From Acidobacteriota bacterium (GTDB lineage Bacteria > Acidobacteriota > Vicinamibacteria > Vicinamibacterales > CAVVIG01), in the NCBI GenBank assembly GCA_003223775.1, contig QHWK01000557.1:1-10089 (forward strand): a DNA stretch of 10,089 bases, written 5' to 3'. The first letter of the stretch is position 1. Each line of letters starts with the position of its first letter. The translations under genes and the position numbers were made by a program. The notes under the pieces were generated by a model. It saw only the letters and a list, made by a program, of their open reading frames with translations, had not been told where the DNA came from and made no database searches. Shown in pieces: positions 1 to 6,643 of the stretch.

Positions 1-871
1 GGTTGAAGCTGTCGTTGTCGCTCTGTACGCCGCTCGTGCTGACGCTGACCACGTGTAGCACCGACGTCTTGCGATCGAACACGAACGCGTCCTGGAAGAA
101 ACCGTTGCGATCGTTGTGCGCCAGCGTCGGATCGTTCGATTGAAATGCGACCCACCGGCCGTCGGCCGAGATCGACGAGACGAAACTGTTACCGGTGAAC
201 GTATCGGTCGGCACGCGTGTGGTGATGCCCTCGGTCGTACCGGCCAGGCGATCGCGGACGAAGACGTCGAACGCGTCATCGCCGTCGCCGGGTACGAGAT
301 TGCCGGCATCGGTATCGAACGCGACGAAGCGGCCGTCGGCGCTGATCGCGATGTCGCAGGCGAAGCCGGCCGCGATGCTGCCGTCGGACGCGACGTCGAT
401 GCGTTCGATCGATCCCGTCTGCCGATCGCGGACGTAGATGTGCTCGTTGAAATTGGGATTTCCGTCCGGCGTCAGCCGATCCGAAAAGGATCGAAAGGCG
501 ACGAACCGGCCGTCGGCGCTGATGCTGACGCCGCCGAGTCCGTCGAGGAAGCCGCTGTTCGCGTCGCCTTCGACCCCGTTCGGGCCGACGCTGACGCGCT
601 CGGTCGTCCGATTCACGCGATCGCGAATGAAGACGTCGCTCGACACGTTGTTGTCGTTTGGCACGAGGTTGTCGGCGATCGACGCGAAGGCGAAGAACCG
701 CCCATCGGCGCTCAGCGCCGCGACATCGCTGTCGTTGTCACCTTGCGCGCCGTTGTTGTTGACGCTGATTAGCTCGAGACGGCTGGCCGGCTGCGTGGCC
801 GCCTGGGCGTGCCCCGTCGTCATCGAAGCGAGGACACACATCGCAATGGCTGGAATGGTTGTCGAACGCAT
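1..871 (-). CDS. Secreted PD40/TolB-type beta-propeller protein, 3' end outside window
   Basis: The reading frame is open from ATG at 871 to the window edge, giving 290 residues without a stop. A GGAGGAGGG ribosome binding site (878-886) sits 6 bases before the ATG and fixes the start. Residues 1-24 form a signal peptide ending in HAQA. The rest is a repeat of about 58-64 residues. Each unit has a SADGRF/WVAF strand (residues 54, 118, 177, 235) and a D-V-F-I/V-R-D-R strand (79, 144, 202, 261), joined by Asp/Asn/Gly-rich loops such as NLVPNDNN and NLVPGDGDD. A fifth unit begins at the edge (GVQSDNDS, matching GAQGDNDS of the first). This is the PD40/WD40-like propeller fold found in TolB and in many secreted proteins. 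I infer an extracytoplasmic binding or scaffold role; no catalytic residues are visible. The C-terminal half, which may carry a further domain, is not in view. Confidence 0.9.
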   Translation of the reverse strand, partial: MRSTTIPAIAMCVLASMTTGHAQAATQPASRLELISVNNNGAQGDNDSDVAALSADGRFFAFASIADNLVPNDNNVSSDVFIRDRVNRTTERVSVGPNGVEGDANSGFLDGLGGVSISADGRFVAFRSFSDRLTPDGNPNFNEHIYVRDRQTGSIERIDVASDGSIAAGFACDIAISADGRFVAFDTDAGNLVPGDGDDAFDVFVRDRLAGTTEGITTRVPTDTFTGNSFVSSISADGRWVAFQSNDPTLAHNDRNGFFQDAFVFDRKTSVLHVVSVSTSGVQSDNDSFN

Positions 872-976
872 ACAATACCCTCCTCCGAAGCGCGAGCGCG
901 CGGCAATCGGAGTACCGAGCGCCGCGTCGTCCGATCCGCCGCTTTTGCTGGCGATTCGATGGCTCGGCGCCGACCG

Positions 977-991
977 CGTATCTGGCATACG
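977..991. repeat. Short dyad CGTAT-N5-ATACG
   Basis: Two 5-base arms in perfect inverted orientation flank a 5-base spacer (CTGGC). It lies 106 bases upstream of the propeller start and 169 bases upstream of the cupin start. The size and spacing suit a dimeric regulator site, but a 5+5 match can arise by chance in a sequence of this length. Confidence 0.25.
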
Positions 992-1089
992 TCCGAAAGG
1001 ACTCCGCTCACGCGTAACGTTCGCCGTGGACGCATCGATGAGCGCGGCTTCGGATTGTCAGCGAGGTACGACGAAGCGGTGCTCTGTCG

Positions 1090-1121
1090 TTCGTCAAAAC
1101 AGCGGTGGTCTTCGCCAAAAC
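1090..1121. repeat. Direct repeat TTCGYCAAAAC with 21-base period
   Basis: TTCGTCAAAAC (1090-1100) and TTCGCCAAAAC (1111-1121) match at 10 of 11 bases. Their starts are exactly 21 bases apart, or two helical turns. The repeat ends 38 bases before the cupin ATG and is AT-richer than its surroundings. This placement fits a pair of same-face sites for an activator or repressor of the cupin gene. This is inference; no known operator consensus is recognised. Confidence 0.35.
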
Positions 1122-1159
1122 CGTCGCGGGACGCGACAACATGTTCAGGGAGGAACACT

Positions 1160-1819
1160 ATGAAAAACACTGCTGTGAAAGTTTTGCTTACGGCGGCGGT
1201 TCTGATTCCTGTGGCGGTCTACGCCCAGCCCAGGCCCGGAAACCCGACGACCGCTACCGTCATCACCAAGGCTGAGATCGACAAGATCAGCGCCACGGAA
1301 CAATCTCAGCGAACCCGTGACGAGAATGCCAAGGTTGTCGATATCGGCGACGGCTGGAGCATGGAGTTGGGCATCATTCATCGCGCCTCCACTCGGAACC
1401 CGCCGCCCGCGCCTGCCGCCGGGGCCGGCAACGCCCAGGCTGCGGCCCAAACCATCCCGTGCGGAGAACGAATGGCAAATCCGCCGGCGGACGCAATTCC
1501 GGGCGCCATTACGCATGACAATCAGACCGAAGGCTATTACATCGTCTCCGGCGGCGGCACCGCGTTCATTGATGGCCATGTCGTCAATGGCCGGCACAGC
1601 ACGGCCAACCCCGACGGCGGACCGAACGGTCCTGGCTGCGGCGGCTTGGCGGTTGGCTCACGCAAAGTCGAATTGAAGGTCGGTGACGTGCTGATCGTTC
1701 CGCCAGGCGTAATACACGGCTGGGCCGATATTCCCGATCATGTGGACTATCTCAGCTTCCGTCCGTCGCACGGCGTAATGAAGAACGGCTGGGTGAACCC
1801 CACCATCGTCTCGAAGTAA
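1160..1819 (+). CDS. Secreted single-domain cupin protein
   Basis: This is a 219-residue protein. The ATG at 1160 is chosen because AGGGAGGA lies just upstream (1147-1154) and because a typical Sec signal peptide starts there (lysines, hydrophobic core, cleavage after VYA at about 22). The frame is open further upstream but reads as meaningless Arg-rich sequence. The cupin barrel covers about residues 110-205. Motif 1 is H119-D-N-Q-T-E124 followed by GYYIVSGGG. Motif 2 is G175-DVLIVPPGVIH186-GW. His119, Glu124 and His186 are probable metal ligands. The usual second His of motif 1 is Asn121, as seen in the secreted HDxxTE cupins. Cys101 and Cys160 could form a disulfide in the periplasm. The substrate is unknown. 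A Pro/Ala-rich stretch at 81-97 looks like a loop. No partner gene on the same strand adjoins it except the mini-protein at 2199. Confidence 0.88.
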   Translation: MKNTAVKVLLTAAVLIPVAVYAQPRPGNPTTATVITKAEIDKISATEQSQRTRDENAKVVDIGDGWSMELGIIHRASTRNPPPAPAAGAGNAQAAAQTIPCGERMANPPADAIPGAITHDNQTEGYYIVSGGGTAFIDGHVVNGRHSTANPDGGPNGPGCGGLAVGSRKVELKVGDVLIVPPGVIHGWADIPDHVDYLSFRPSHGVMKNGWVNPTIVSK

Positions 1820-1831
1820 CCCTTTCAACGT

Positions 1832-2063
1832 TCTGTCGGCGGGGGGCCACAGTGCGCCGGCGGCCGATAACACGATCTGGTTGAAGCGGCGATGAACGCT
1901 CAGCGGCATATAACGGAGATCGGGCACCTCGCCTTCGAACGTCCAGTCGCCGCTTCCATCCGCTTCAGGGGAGTGACACTTGTGACAGAAGAACTTGGTA
2001 TGCCGCTATTCCCATCCGCGCTGCGACCTGCTCGGCGTTCCTCGGCGTACGCTTGATCGCCGT
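1832..2063 (-). pseudogene. Remnant of a PQQ-dehydrogenase-type cytochrome c domain
   Basis: On the minus strand one frame reads FFCHKCHSPEADGSG then GEVPDLRYMPLSVHRRF and NQIVLSAAGALWPP. The CHKCH at 1973-1987 is a CXXCH haem c motif. The PDLRYM...F.IVL segment is typical of the C-terminal cytochrome domain of quinohaemoprotein alcohol dehydrogenases. Upstream the same frame meets TAG within about 25 bases. A neighbouring frame there reads RNAEQVAARMGIAAYQ, which would join to the haem segment if about two bases were restored. After the PPADR segment similarity fades, and the frame then runs antisense into the cupin gene. No start codon, propeller domain or distal Met ligand is present. I therefore call it a decayed fragment. 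The family assignment rests on remembered motifs, not on a search. Confidence 0.65.
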
Positions 2064-2114
2064 CGAATTCACCCACCTTAGTGGAATAGGGTCACACTCC
2101 CAACTCGGCTATTG

Positions 2115-2156
2115 TCTGCGCAGATCGGATCCACGCGCGCATCTACGCGGGATCCG
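2115..2156. repeat. Palindrome pair upstream of the mini-protein
   Basis: TCTGCGCAGA (2115-2124) is a perfect 10-base palindrome. Two bases later, CGGATCC (2126-2132) and GGATCCG (2150-2156) form a perfect 7-base inverted repeat around a 17-base loop. The loop contains further CGCG pairing possibilities. The elements lie 43-84 bases before the ATG of the 24-residue ORF. They could be an operator or a hairpin in its 5' leader. There is no T-run, so a rho-independent terminator is unlikely. Confidence 0.4.
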
Positions 2157-2198
2157 CCGTCCTTCGCCTCCGGTAATTGGAGAGGGGAGTGGCGCGCC

Positions 2199-2273
2199 AT
2201 GAAAGTCGTGTTAAGCGTGCTCGGCATTCTGAGCTTCCTGTGGTTGATCATGCAGGGCAACGTACCGCGCTGA
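2199..2273 (+). CDS. 24-residue single-span membrane mini-protein
   Basis: ATG at 2199 is preceded, 9 bases away, by the purine-rich run GGAGAGGGGAG (2179-2189), a strong ribosome binding site. The product begins MKVVLSVLGILSFLWLI and ends MQGNVPR. It is one uninterrupted hydrophobic helix of about 16 residues with a short polar tail and a lysine at position 2, consistent with a small inner-membrane protein. Function is unknown. The frame is short enough to occur by chance. The combination of ribosome binding site, membrane-helix composition and position in an otherwise empty gap supports it. A perfect palindrome CCGACGTCGG (2274-2283) follows the stop directly. Confidence 0.55.
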   Translation: MKVVLSVLGILSFLWLIMQGNVPR

Positions 2274-2437
2274 CCGACGTCGGGTCCGTTGTCCCTGTCG
2301 GAATGACACGCAGTTGACTCGGTGCTCTTGAAAAACGCGGAAGCCCGTCAACGTTTGAGCGCGAGCCGCGAGTACTCCCGCACGCATTGCCTGGATTCGA
2401 CGGGGTAGCGAACGGACGTGCACGTAGGCGCCAGTCC
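2274..2437. other. Intergenic gap between convergent reading frames
   Basis: This stretch separates the mini-protein stop (plus) from the amidohydrolase stop (minus). It holds the palindromes CCGACGTCGG (2274-2283) and ACGTGCACGT (2416-2425). No hairpin followed by a good T-run is seen in either direction, so the terminators of the converging genes are not identified. Confidence 0.5.
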
Positions 2438-3733
2438 TTACGGCTTCGTCGCGTCGTTCCGGACGACTTGTCCGCCCTTCATCACGAACTTCACGCGCTC
2501 CATCTCCGTGACGTCGCTGAGCGGATCGCCGCTGACGGCGATGACGTCGGCGTACTTGCCCTTCTCGAGGCTGCCGACGCGGTCCGACCAGCCGTAGTTG
2601 AGCACGTTCGCGGCGGTGAGAAACGCCGTCTGCAGCGCCTGCGCCGGCGTCATGCCCCATTTCACGAAGTACGCGAACTGGTTCGCCTGCTTGCCGTGCG
2701 GATAACGCTCCGGTACGGCGCCGCTGCCGAAAGGCGACGGCACGCCGGCGGCGAGGAGCTTCCTGAACGTCAGCTCGCCCATGCCGAGGCGCGAGGTCTT
2801 TCCGCCGGTCAGCCTGCGGTCGGACTCGTCGAGGCCGATCAGGTCGTCGAGCGTCATCATGACCGGCAGCTTCTTCCGGACGATCTCCTTCAGCAGGGCG
2901 TCATCCTTATAGAGCTCCAGCAGATGCATCGGCAGGTCCACGCCCGCCTCGACGCACGCGCGCATGCCTTCGCCGCCGTACGTGTGGCAGGCGACTTTCA
3001 GCCCCATGCGATGCGATTCGTCCACGATGGCCTGGACTTCTTCGAGGGTCAGCGACGGAATCGCGACGAGCGACCCGTCGGGGCGGAACTCGCGCAGCTC
3101 GTCGCCGACGAAATCCTGCGTCGTGTAGATCTTCGCCCAGTCGGCGCCGTGGAGCTTCAGCTCGCGCACGGCCGCGCGCGCGAGCCACGGGCCGTTGATG
3201 TTCTTGTTCTCCGTGAATCCGCCGAACAGTCCCGTCGTCGTATTCGGCGTCTGCACCGACGCGCGCGGGTTGAGCGACTGTCCGGCGACCTGCATACGCG
3301 GTCCGCGGACGAGGCCGCTGTTGATCGCGTTGCGGAGCTCGACGGTGCCGAAGCCGCCGCGCGAGTCCATGTCGACGATGGTGGTGAAACCGGCGTCGAG
3401 ATCGCGCTGCGCGCTCTGAATCATCACGAACGTGTGATGCTCGAACGACTCGTTCGGGACGTTGAGCGCAACGTGGACGTGCGCGTCGATCATGCCGGGC
3501 AGCACGGTGGCGTTGCTCAGATCGATCACCCGCGCGCCGGCCGGCACAGTGACGCTGGCGCCGACGTCGACAATGCGTTCGCCGCGGATCAGGACGACGT
3601 GATTGTGGAGCATCGTCCCGGCCTTCGCGTCAAAGAGCCGTCCGGCGCGAATCGCGATCGTCTGTTCCTGGGCGGTCAGCGTCGCGATCGCCGCGATGCC
3701 CGCGACTGCCACGCAAGCCGCGCGCCTAAACAT
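2438..3733 (-). CDS. Secreted metal-dependent amidohydrolase (COG1228, imidazolonepropionase/prolidase-like)
   Basis: From the ATG at 3733 the protein has 431 residues. A GTG at 3739 would add two. The ATG is preferred because it overlaps the stop of the upstream ORF (ATGTTTAG), suggesting translational coupling; no good ribosome binding site of its own is visible. Positions below count from the GTG. Residues 1-23 are a signal peptide. The N-terminal beta-sandwich strand IRAGRLFDA follows. The barrel carries D85-A-H87-V-H89 (HxH metal site), K203 in WAKIYT (candidate carboxylated Lys), H252 in CHTYG and H272 in MHLLEL. The C-terminus has GSLEKGKYADVIAVSGDPL, typical of the family. The usual GTDAG aspartate after barrel strand 8 is not apparent: the segment reads FGSGAVPERYPHG (337-349). 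Relatives hydrolyse dipeptides, lactams or other amides; the substrate here cannot be told. Activity is uncertain because of the missing Asp. Confidence 0.88.
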   Translation of the reverse strand: MFRRAACVAVAGIAAIATLTAQEQTIAIRAGRLFDAKAGTMLHNHVVLIRGERIVDVGASVTVPAGARVIDLSNATVLPGMIDAHVHVALNVPNESFEHHTFVMIQSAQRDLDAGFTTIVDMDSRGGFGTVELRNAINSGLVRGPRMQVAGQSLNPRASVQTPNTTTGLFGGFTENKNINGPWLARAAVRELKLHGADWAKIYTTQDFVGDELREFRPDGSLVAIPSLTLEEVQAIVDESHRMGLKVACHTYGGEGMRACVEAGVDLPMHLLELYKDDALLKEIVRKKLPVMMTLDDLIGLDESDRRLTGGKTSRLGMGELTFRKLLAAGVPSPFGSGAVPERYPHGKQANQFAYFVKWGMTPAQALQTAFLTAANVLNYGWSDRVGSLEKGKYADVIAVSGDPLSDVTEMERVKFVMKGGQVVRNDATKP

Positions 3734-3890
3734 CGTCACGCCCGATAAGGGGGATCTCGTCGAAGGCGAACCGCTCGGTCTTCATCACAGGCAGGTGCTC
3801 GACGTCGTTGTCGACGCTGCTGACAGGGACGGCCTGGGCCGCCGCGAGCGAGGGAAGGAGGAGACCGAAGTCGCGGCGTGAGCACGTCAT
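3726..3890 (-). pseudogene. Tat-signal leader ORF, probable stump of a Tat-exported cupin gene
   Basis: A 54-residue frame starts at ATG 3890 behind AAAGGAG, a strong ribosome binding site 7 bases upstream. It opens with MTCSRRDFGLLLPSLAAAQA, a twin-arginine signal (S4-R5-R6-D7-F8) with a likely cleavage after AQA. The remaining 34 residues, ending near KTERFAFDEIPLIGRDDV, resemble the first mature residues of Tat-exported cupins that I recall from Acidobacteriota, where a barrel of about 100 residues would follow. Here the frame stops at TAG (3726-3728), and the amidohydrolase begins within it. I infer an internal deletion that removed the cupin barrel. Alternatively it is a functional short leader that couples ribosomes into the amidohydrolase. 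The signal sequence and ribosome binding site are direct observations; the cupin origin is a family-memory inference. Confidence 0.55.
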
Positions 3891-3927
3891 GTGCAGACTC
3901 CTTTCGCGAATGACCGCGAACGCCGTG

Positions 3928-3933
3928 ACTATA
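3928..3933 (-). promoter_or_regulatory. Possible -10 box (TATAGT) for stump/amidohydrolase
   Basis: In the 95-base gap between the kinase stop and the Tat-signal ORF, the minus strand reads TATAGT, 37 bases before the ATG. It matches the sigma-70 -10 consensus at 5 of 6 positions in a GC-rich context. No recognisable -35 hexamer lies 16-18 bases further upstream, so the assignment is weak. Confidence 0.3.
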
Positions 3934-3985
3934 CAGGATGACTAGCCCGGCTCACTGGCCTGTCGTTCGCCAAAGAGCTCCGATG

Positions 3986-6607
3986 CTACGTGGCGGATTT
4001 GATGAGACGTTCGAAACGAGGGTTGCCGCGAAGCGGCGTGAAAATCGGATCGATGCGCAGCCATCCCGCCGTGATGTCACCGGGCTTCGAGAGGAGCGGC
4101 TCGATCAGATCCAGCGCGCGATCGTGTCGGCCGACCTGAATGCAGATTCGCGCGACCTGGTATTGGTAATACGGCCCGCTCACTGAATCCATCGACGTCT
4201 CACGCATGGCCAGCGATCGCTCGCCGGCCTGGAGCGCCTCGGCTTTCCGGTCGGTCAGAGCAAGCGCACGGCCGAAAAGCTCCATCTGCTGCGCATCGTC
4301 GGGGTACCGTTTCACGGTTTTCGCGTACGTGTCAGCGGCTATCTCGCCGTACGACTTCGCTTTCGCGGTGTCGCCCATGAGGCGATACGTCGCCCCGACT
4401 TTCAGCGCCCACATCGCGCGGTCGTTGTCGAACTGGGCCGGCTGGAGGTTCACGACCTGCGCGCGCAGATCGTCGGGCAGCACCCACATCATCTCCTGGA
4501 ACGTCGCAAAGCGGACGATGAGCGCGGTCGCGCTCGTGTGCTGCAGGCCAGTGGCGATCACCTCGCGCGCGCCCGCGAGATCCCCTTGAGACAGAAAGTC
4601 CCCCGCCTTCGCCTGCACCAGCAACAGATTCGTGGGCGCAAACACCAATGCGCGGCTGTACTCGGTCTGCGCTTCGCGATGGCGATGGAGATCGTGGTAC
4701 GTACGCGCCAGGTTGTTGGCGGCGACGACGGAGCGTGGATCGAGCCGGGCCGCCCGCTGCAGGTGGGTCAGTGCCTCCTCGAAGCGGCCGAGACGTCGCT
4801 CGATGATCGCGGATGCGGCGAGCAGATCGACGTTGTTCGGCGCCGATCGCAGCCCGAGCGTGTACTGTCCCAGCGACTTGTCGTACTCCTTCTGGACATC
4901 GCGGAAATACGACGCCATCGCGAGGCGGCTTTCAGGACGGTTCGGCGCCAGCGCCACGGCGCGCTCGGCGCCCGTCCGACATCGATCGATGTCTTCGGGT
5001 GTAGGAGTCGCAAAAGCGATCGAGCACGCGGCCCTGCTGAGCTGAGCCCACGCCTGCATGAATCGCGGATCCAGCGCAATCGCCTGCTCGTACGCGACGA
5101 TGGCCTTCCGAAGCGGCACCGCATCGGTCACCGTGCCGCTTTGCGATTCCTGCTCGCCGCGAAGAAACGCATCGTACGCGGCCAGGTTGGCCGTTGGGCG
5201 CTCCGAAAGTTGCTGCTGGGTCGTCGTTCCCAAGGCCACGTCCAACGCCTGCGCGACGCGCGACGCGATATCGGCCTGCACCTCGAAGACGTCGTCCAAC
5301 TCGGTGTCGAACGCCTGCTGCCATCGAGCCGTTCCATCGGACACGCGAATCAGCTCGGGGCTGACGCGAACACGGCGGGCTCCGGCTGCCGCCTGCCAGC
5401 GCACCGTGCCGGTGAGGAGGAAATCGACGCCGAGCTCCCGGCCGATCTGTTCCGGCGTCTTCCCGCCGGTCTTCTTGTACTGCGCCGCACTCGAGCGGGC
5501 CGTGACCTGAAGACCTTCGAGCGCCGCGAGCTTGCCGCGCACTTCGTCGGTCATGCCGTCGGCGAAGTACTCGTCCGCTTCAGCGCCGAGATTCTCGAAC
5601 GGCAGCACTGCGAGCCGCTTCGTGCCCGCCGTCACGCTCGAGTAGCGATACCAGGCGAAGAGTGCGGCAACGATGGCGAGTGCGGGAGCGAGATTGTTGA
5701 CGAGCCGCCGTCGCAGCCACGAGACGCGCGGCGCGGGCACTGTGGCCGCGGCTGGCGCAGCACTCGGGATCGCCGGCGTCGCGTCCTCCCTGGTAGGAGA
5801 CAGCGCCGCTGCGAAATCGGCTGCCGACGCAAACCGATCGGCCGGGACGCGAGCCATCGCGCGGCTCACGCCAGCATCGACCGGCGCAGGCGTCGTGGGC
5901 CGCGTCGCTCGTACCGGTCGCGGCGTTTCCGTCATGACGCGCGAGAGCACGGCGGCGGTGCTGGGGCCGGAAAACGGCGGCTCGCCGACAAGCATTTCGT
6001 AGAGGACACAGCCGAGCGAATAGATGTCGGTGCGCGCGTCCACCTCACCTCCGCCGGCCTGTTCCGGGCTCATGTAGACGGGGGTCCCAACCGTGATGCC
6101 CGTCTGTGTCAGCGCAACGGCGCCGATCGCGCGCGCGATGCCGAAGTCGCCCACGAGCGCATGCCGGCCGGACAGCAGGATGTTCTCCGGCTTGATGTCA
6201 CGGTGAACGACGCCATGCCGGTGGGCGTACTCGAGCGCATCGGCCGCTTCCCGCGCGATTCGGACGGCTTCGTCCACGCCGATCTGGCGCTCGCGATTCA
6301 GCCGATCGCGCAGGCTCTCGCCTTCGACAAACGGCATGGTGAACCACAGGTGGCCGGCGCTTTCGCCCGAGTCGTACACACCGAGAATGTGCGGGTGCTG
6401 GAGCCGCGCGGCAAGCCGAATCTCCTGCTTGAATCGCTCGGATCCCAGAGTCGCCGCGACTTCCGGATAGAGAACCTTCAGGGCGACGGGACGGTCGTGA
6501 CGGAGGTCCTGCGCGAGGAACACTGTCGCGAACCCGCCACGTCCGAGCTCGCGCTCGATACGATACTGGCCGGCGAGTGCGGTCGTGAGGGCTTCGCGAA
6601 CCGACAC
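3986..6607 (-). CDS. Membrane Ser/Thr protein kinase with TolB-like domain and TPR repeats
   Basis: This is an 873-residue protein starting at GTG 6607, supported by GGAGG 6 bases upstream. Residues 15-270 are a complete Hanks-type kinase: glycine loop GRGGFATV (22-29), K44 in VALK, E62 of helix C, H135-R-D-I-K-P-E-N, D154-F-G, GTPVYMSPEQ (174-183) and DIYSLGC. All catalytic residues are present, so it should be active. A Pro/Ala-rich juxtamembrane linker (271-297) leads to RRR and one membrane helix (about 305-320). The part beyond the membrane begins RLAVLPFENL, a TolB-like/FlgO-type domain (about 330-460). TPR-type helices follow from about 495 to the C-terminus (for example YEQAIALDPRFMQAW and LQRAARLDPRSVVAANNLA). 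With the kinase in the cytoplasm, the TolB/TPR part would face the periplasm as a sensor or docking arm. It lies 36 bases downstream of the hydrolase frame on the same strand, so probably in one transcript. Confidence 0.95.
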   Translation of the reverse strand: MSVREALTTALAGQYRIERELGRGGFATVFLAQDLRHDRPVALKVLYPEVAATLGSERFKQEIRLAARLQHPHILGVYDSGESAGHLWFTMPFVEGESLRDRLNRERQIGVDEAVRIAREAADALEYAHRHGVVHRDIKPENILLSGRHALVGDFGIARAIGAVALTQTGITVGTPVYMSPEQAGGGEVDARTDIYSLGCVLYEMLVGEPPFSGPSTAAVLSRVMTETPRPVRATRPTTPAPVDAGVSRAMARVPADRFASAADFAAALSPTREDATPAIPSAAPAAATVPAPRVSWLRRRLVNNLAPALAIVAALFAWYRYSSVTAGTKRLAVLPFENLGAEADEYFADGMTDEVRGKLAALEGLQVTARSSAAQYKKTGGKTPEQIGRELGVDFLLTGTVRWQAAAGARRVRVSPELIRVSDGTARWQQAFDTELDDVFEVQADIASRVAQALDVALGTTTQQQLSERPTANLAAYDAFLRGEQESQSGTVTDAVPLRKAIVAYEQAIALDPRFMQAWAQLSRAACSIAFATPTPEDIDRCRTGAERAVALAPNRPESRLAMASYFRDVQKEYDKSLGQYTLGLRSAPNNVDLLAASAIIERRLGRFEEALTHLQRAARLDPRSVVAANNLARTYHDLHRHREAQTEYSRALVFAPTNLLLVQAKAGDFLSQGDLAGAREVIATGLQHTSATALIVRFATFQEMMWVLPDDLRAQVVNLQPAQFDNDRAMWALKVGATYRLMGDTAKAKSYGEIAADTYAKTVKRYPDDAQQMELFGRALALTDRKAEALQAGERSLAMRETSMDSVSGPYYQYQVARICIQVGRHDRALDLIEPLLSKPGDITAGWLRIDPIFTPLRGNPRFERLIKSAT

Positions 6608-6613
6608 CAGATG

Positions 6614-6618
6614 CCTCC
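6614..6618 (-). promoter_or_regulatory. Ribosome binding site deciding the GTG start of the kinase
   Basis: The minus strand reads GGAGG followed by CATCTG and then GTG (6607-6605). This places the kinase start on the GTG, giving an N-terminus that reaches the kinase fold (YRIERELGRGG) after 14 residues. No ATG nearby fits better. Confidence 0.75.
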
Positions 6619-6643
6619 GGGCCCAGAAACGAACGCCGGAAGT

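Larger units (their letters stand above)
872..1159. other. Intergenic region between divergent genes
   Basis: This 288-base gap separates the start of the propeller gene (minus) from the start of the cupin gene (plus), so it should hold both promoters. I could not find a good -35/-10 pair on either strand. It does contain a 15-base dyad at 977-991 and a direct repeat at 1090-1121, listed separately. The cupin frame stays open upstream through this region to about 809. The translation there is Arg-rich and lacks domain features, so I treat it as non-coding. Confidence 0.6.

Noticed and set aside
809..1159. N-terminal extension of the cupin frame
   Set aside because: The added 117 residues are Arg-rich and precede a complete signal peptide and ribosome binding site at 1160. 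They are chance-open sequence.
116..1163. Plus-strand open frames over the propeller gene
   Set aside because: The minus strand here encodes regular SADGRFVAF repeats with a signal peptide and ribosome binding site, so the plus-strand frames are shadows.
2330..2375. Possible terminator of the amidohydrolase (short hairpin followed by TTTTT on the minus strand)
   Set aside because: The stem is only about 3 base pairs (CGG-GCTT-CCG) and the T-run is interrupted, which is too weak to call.
2387..3748. Open frame of 453 codons on the plus strand opposite the amidohydrolase
   Set aside because: It mirrors the coding frame of a clear amidohydrolase and shows only Arg/Ala/Val/Asp-rich low-complexity sequence.
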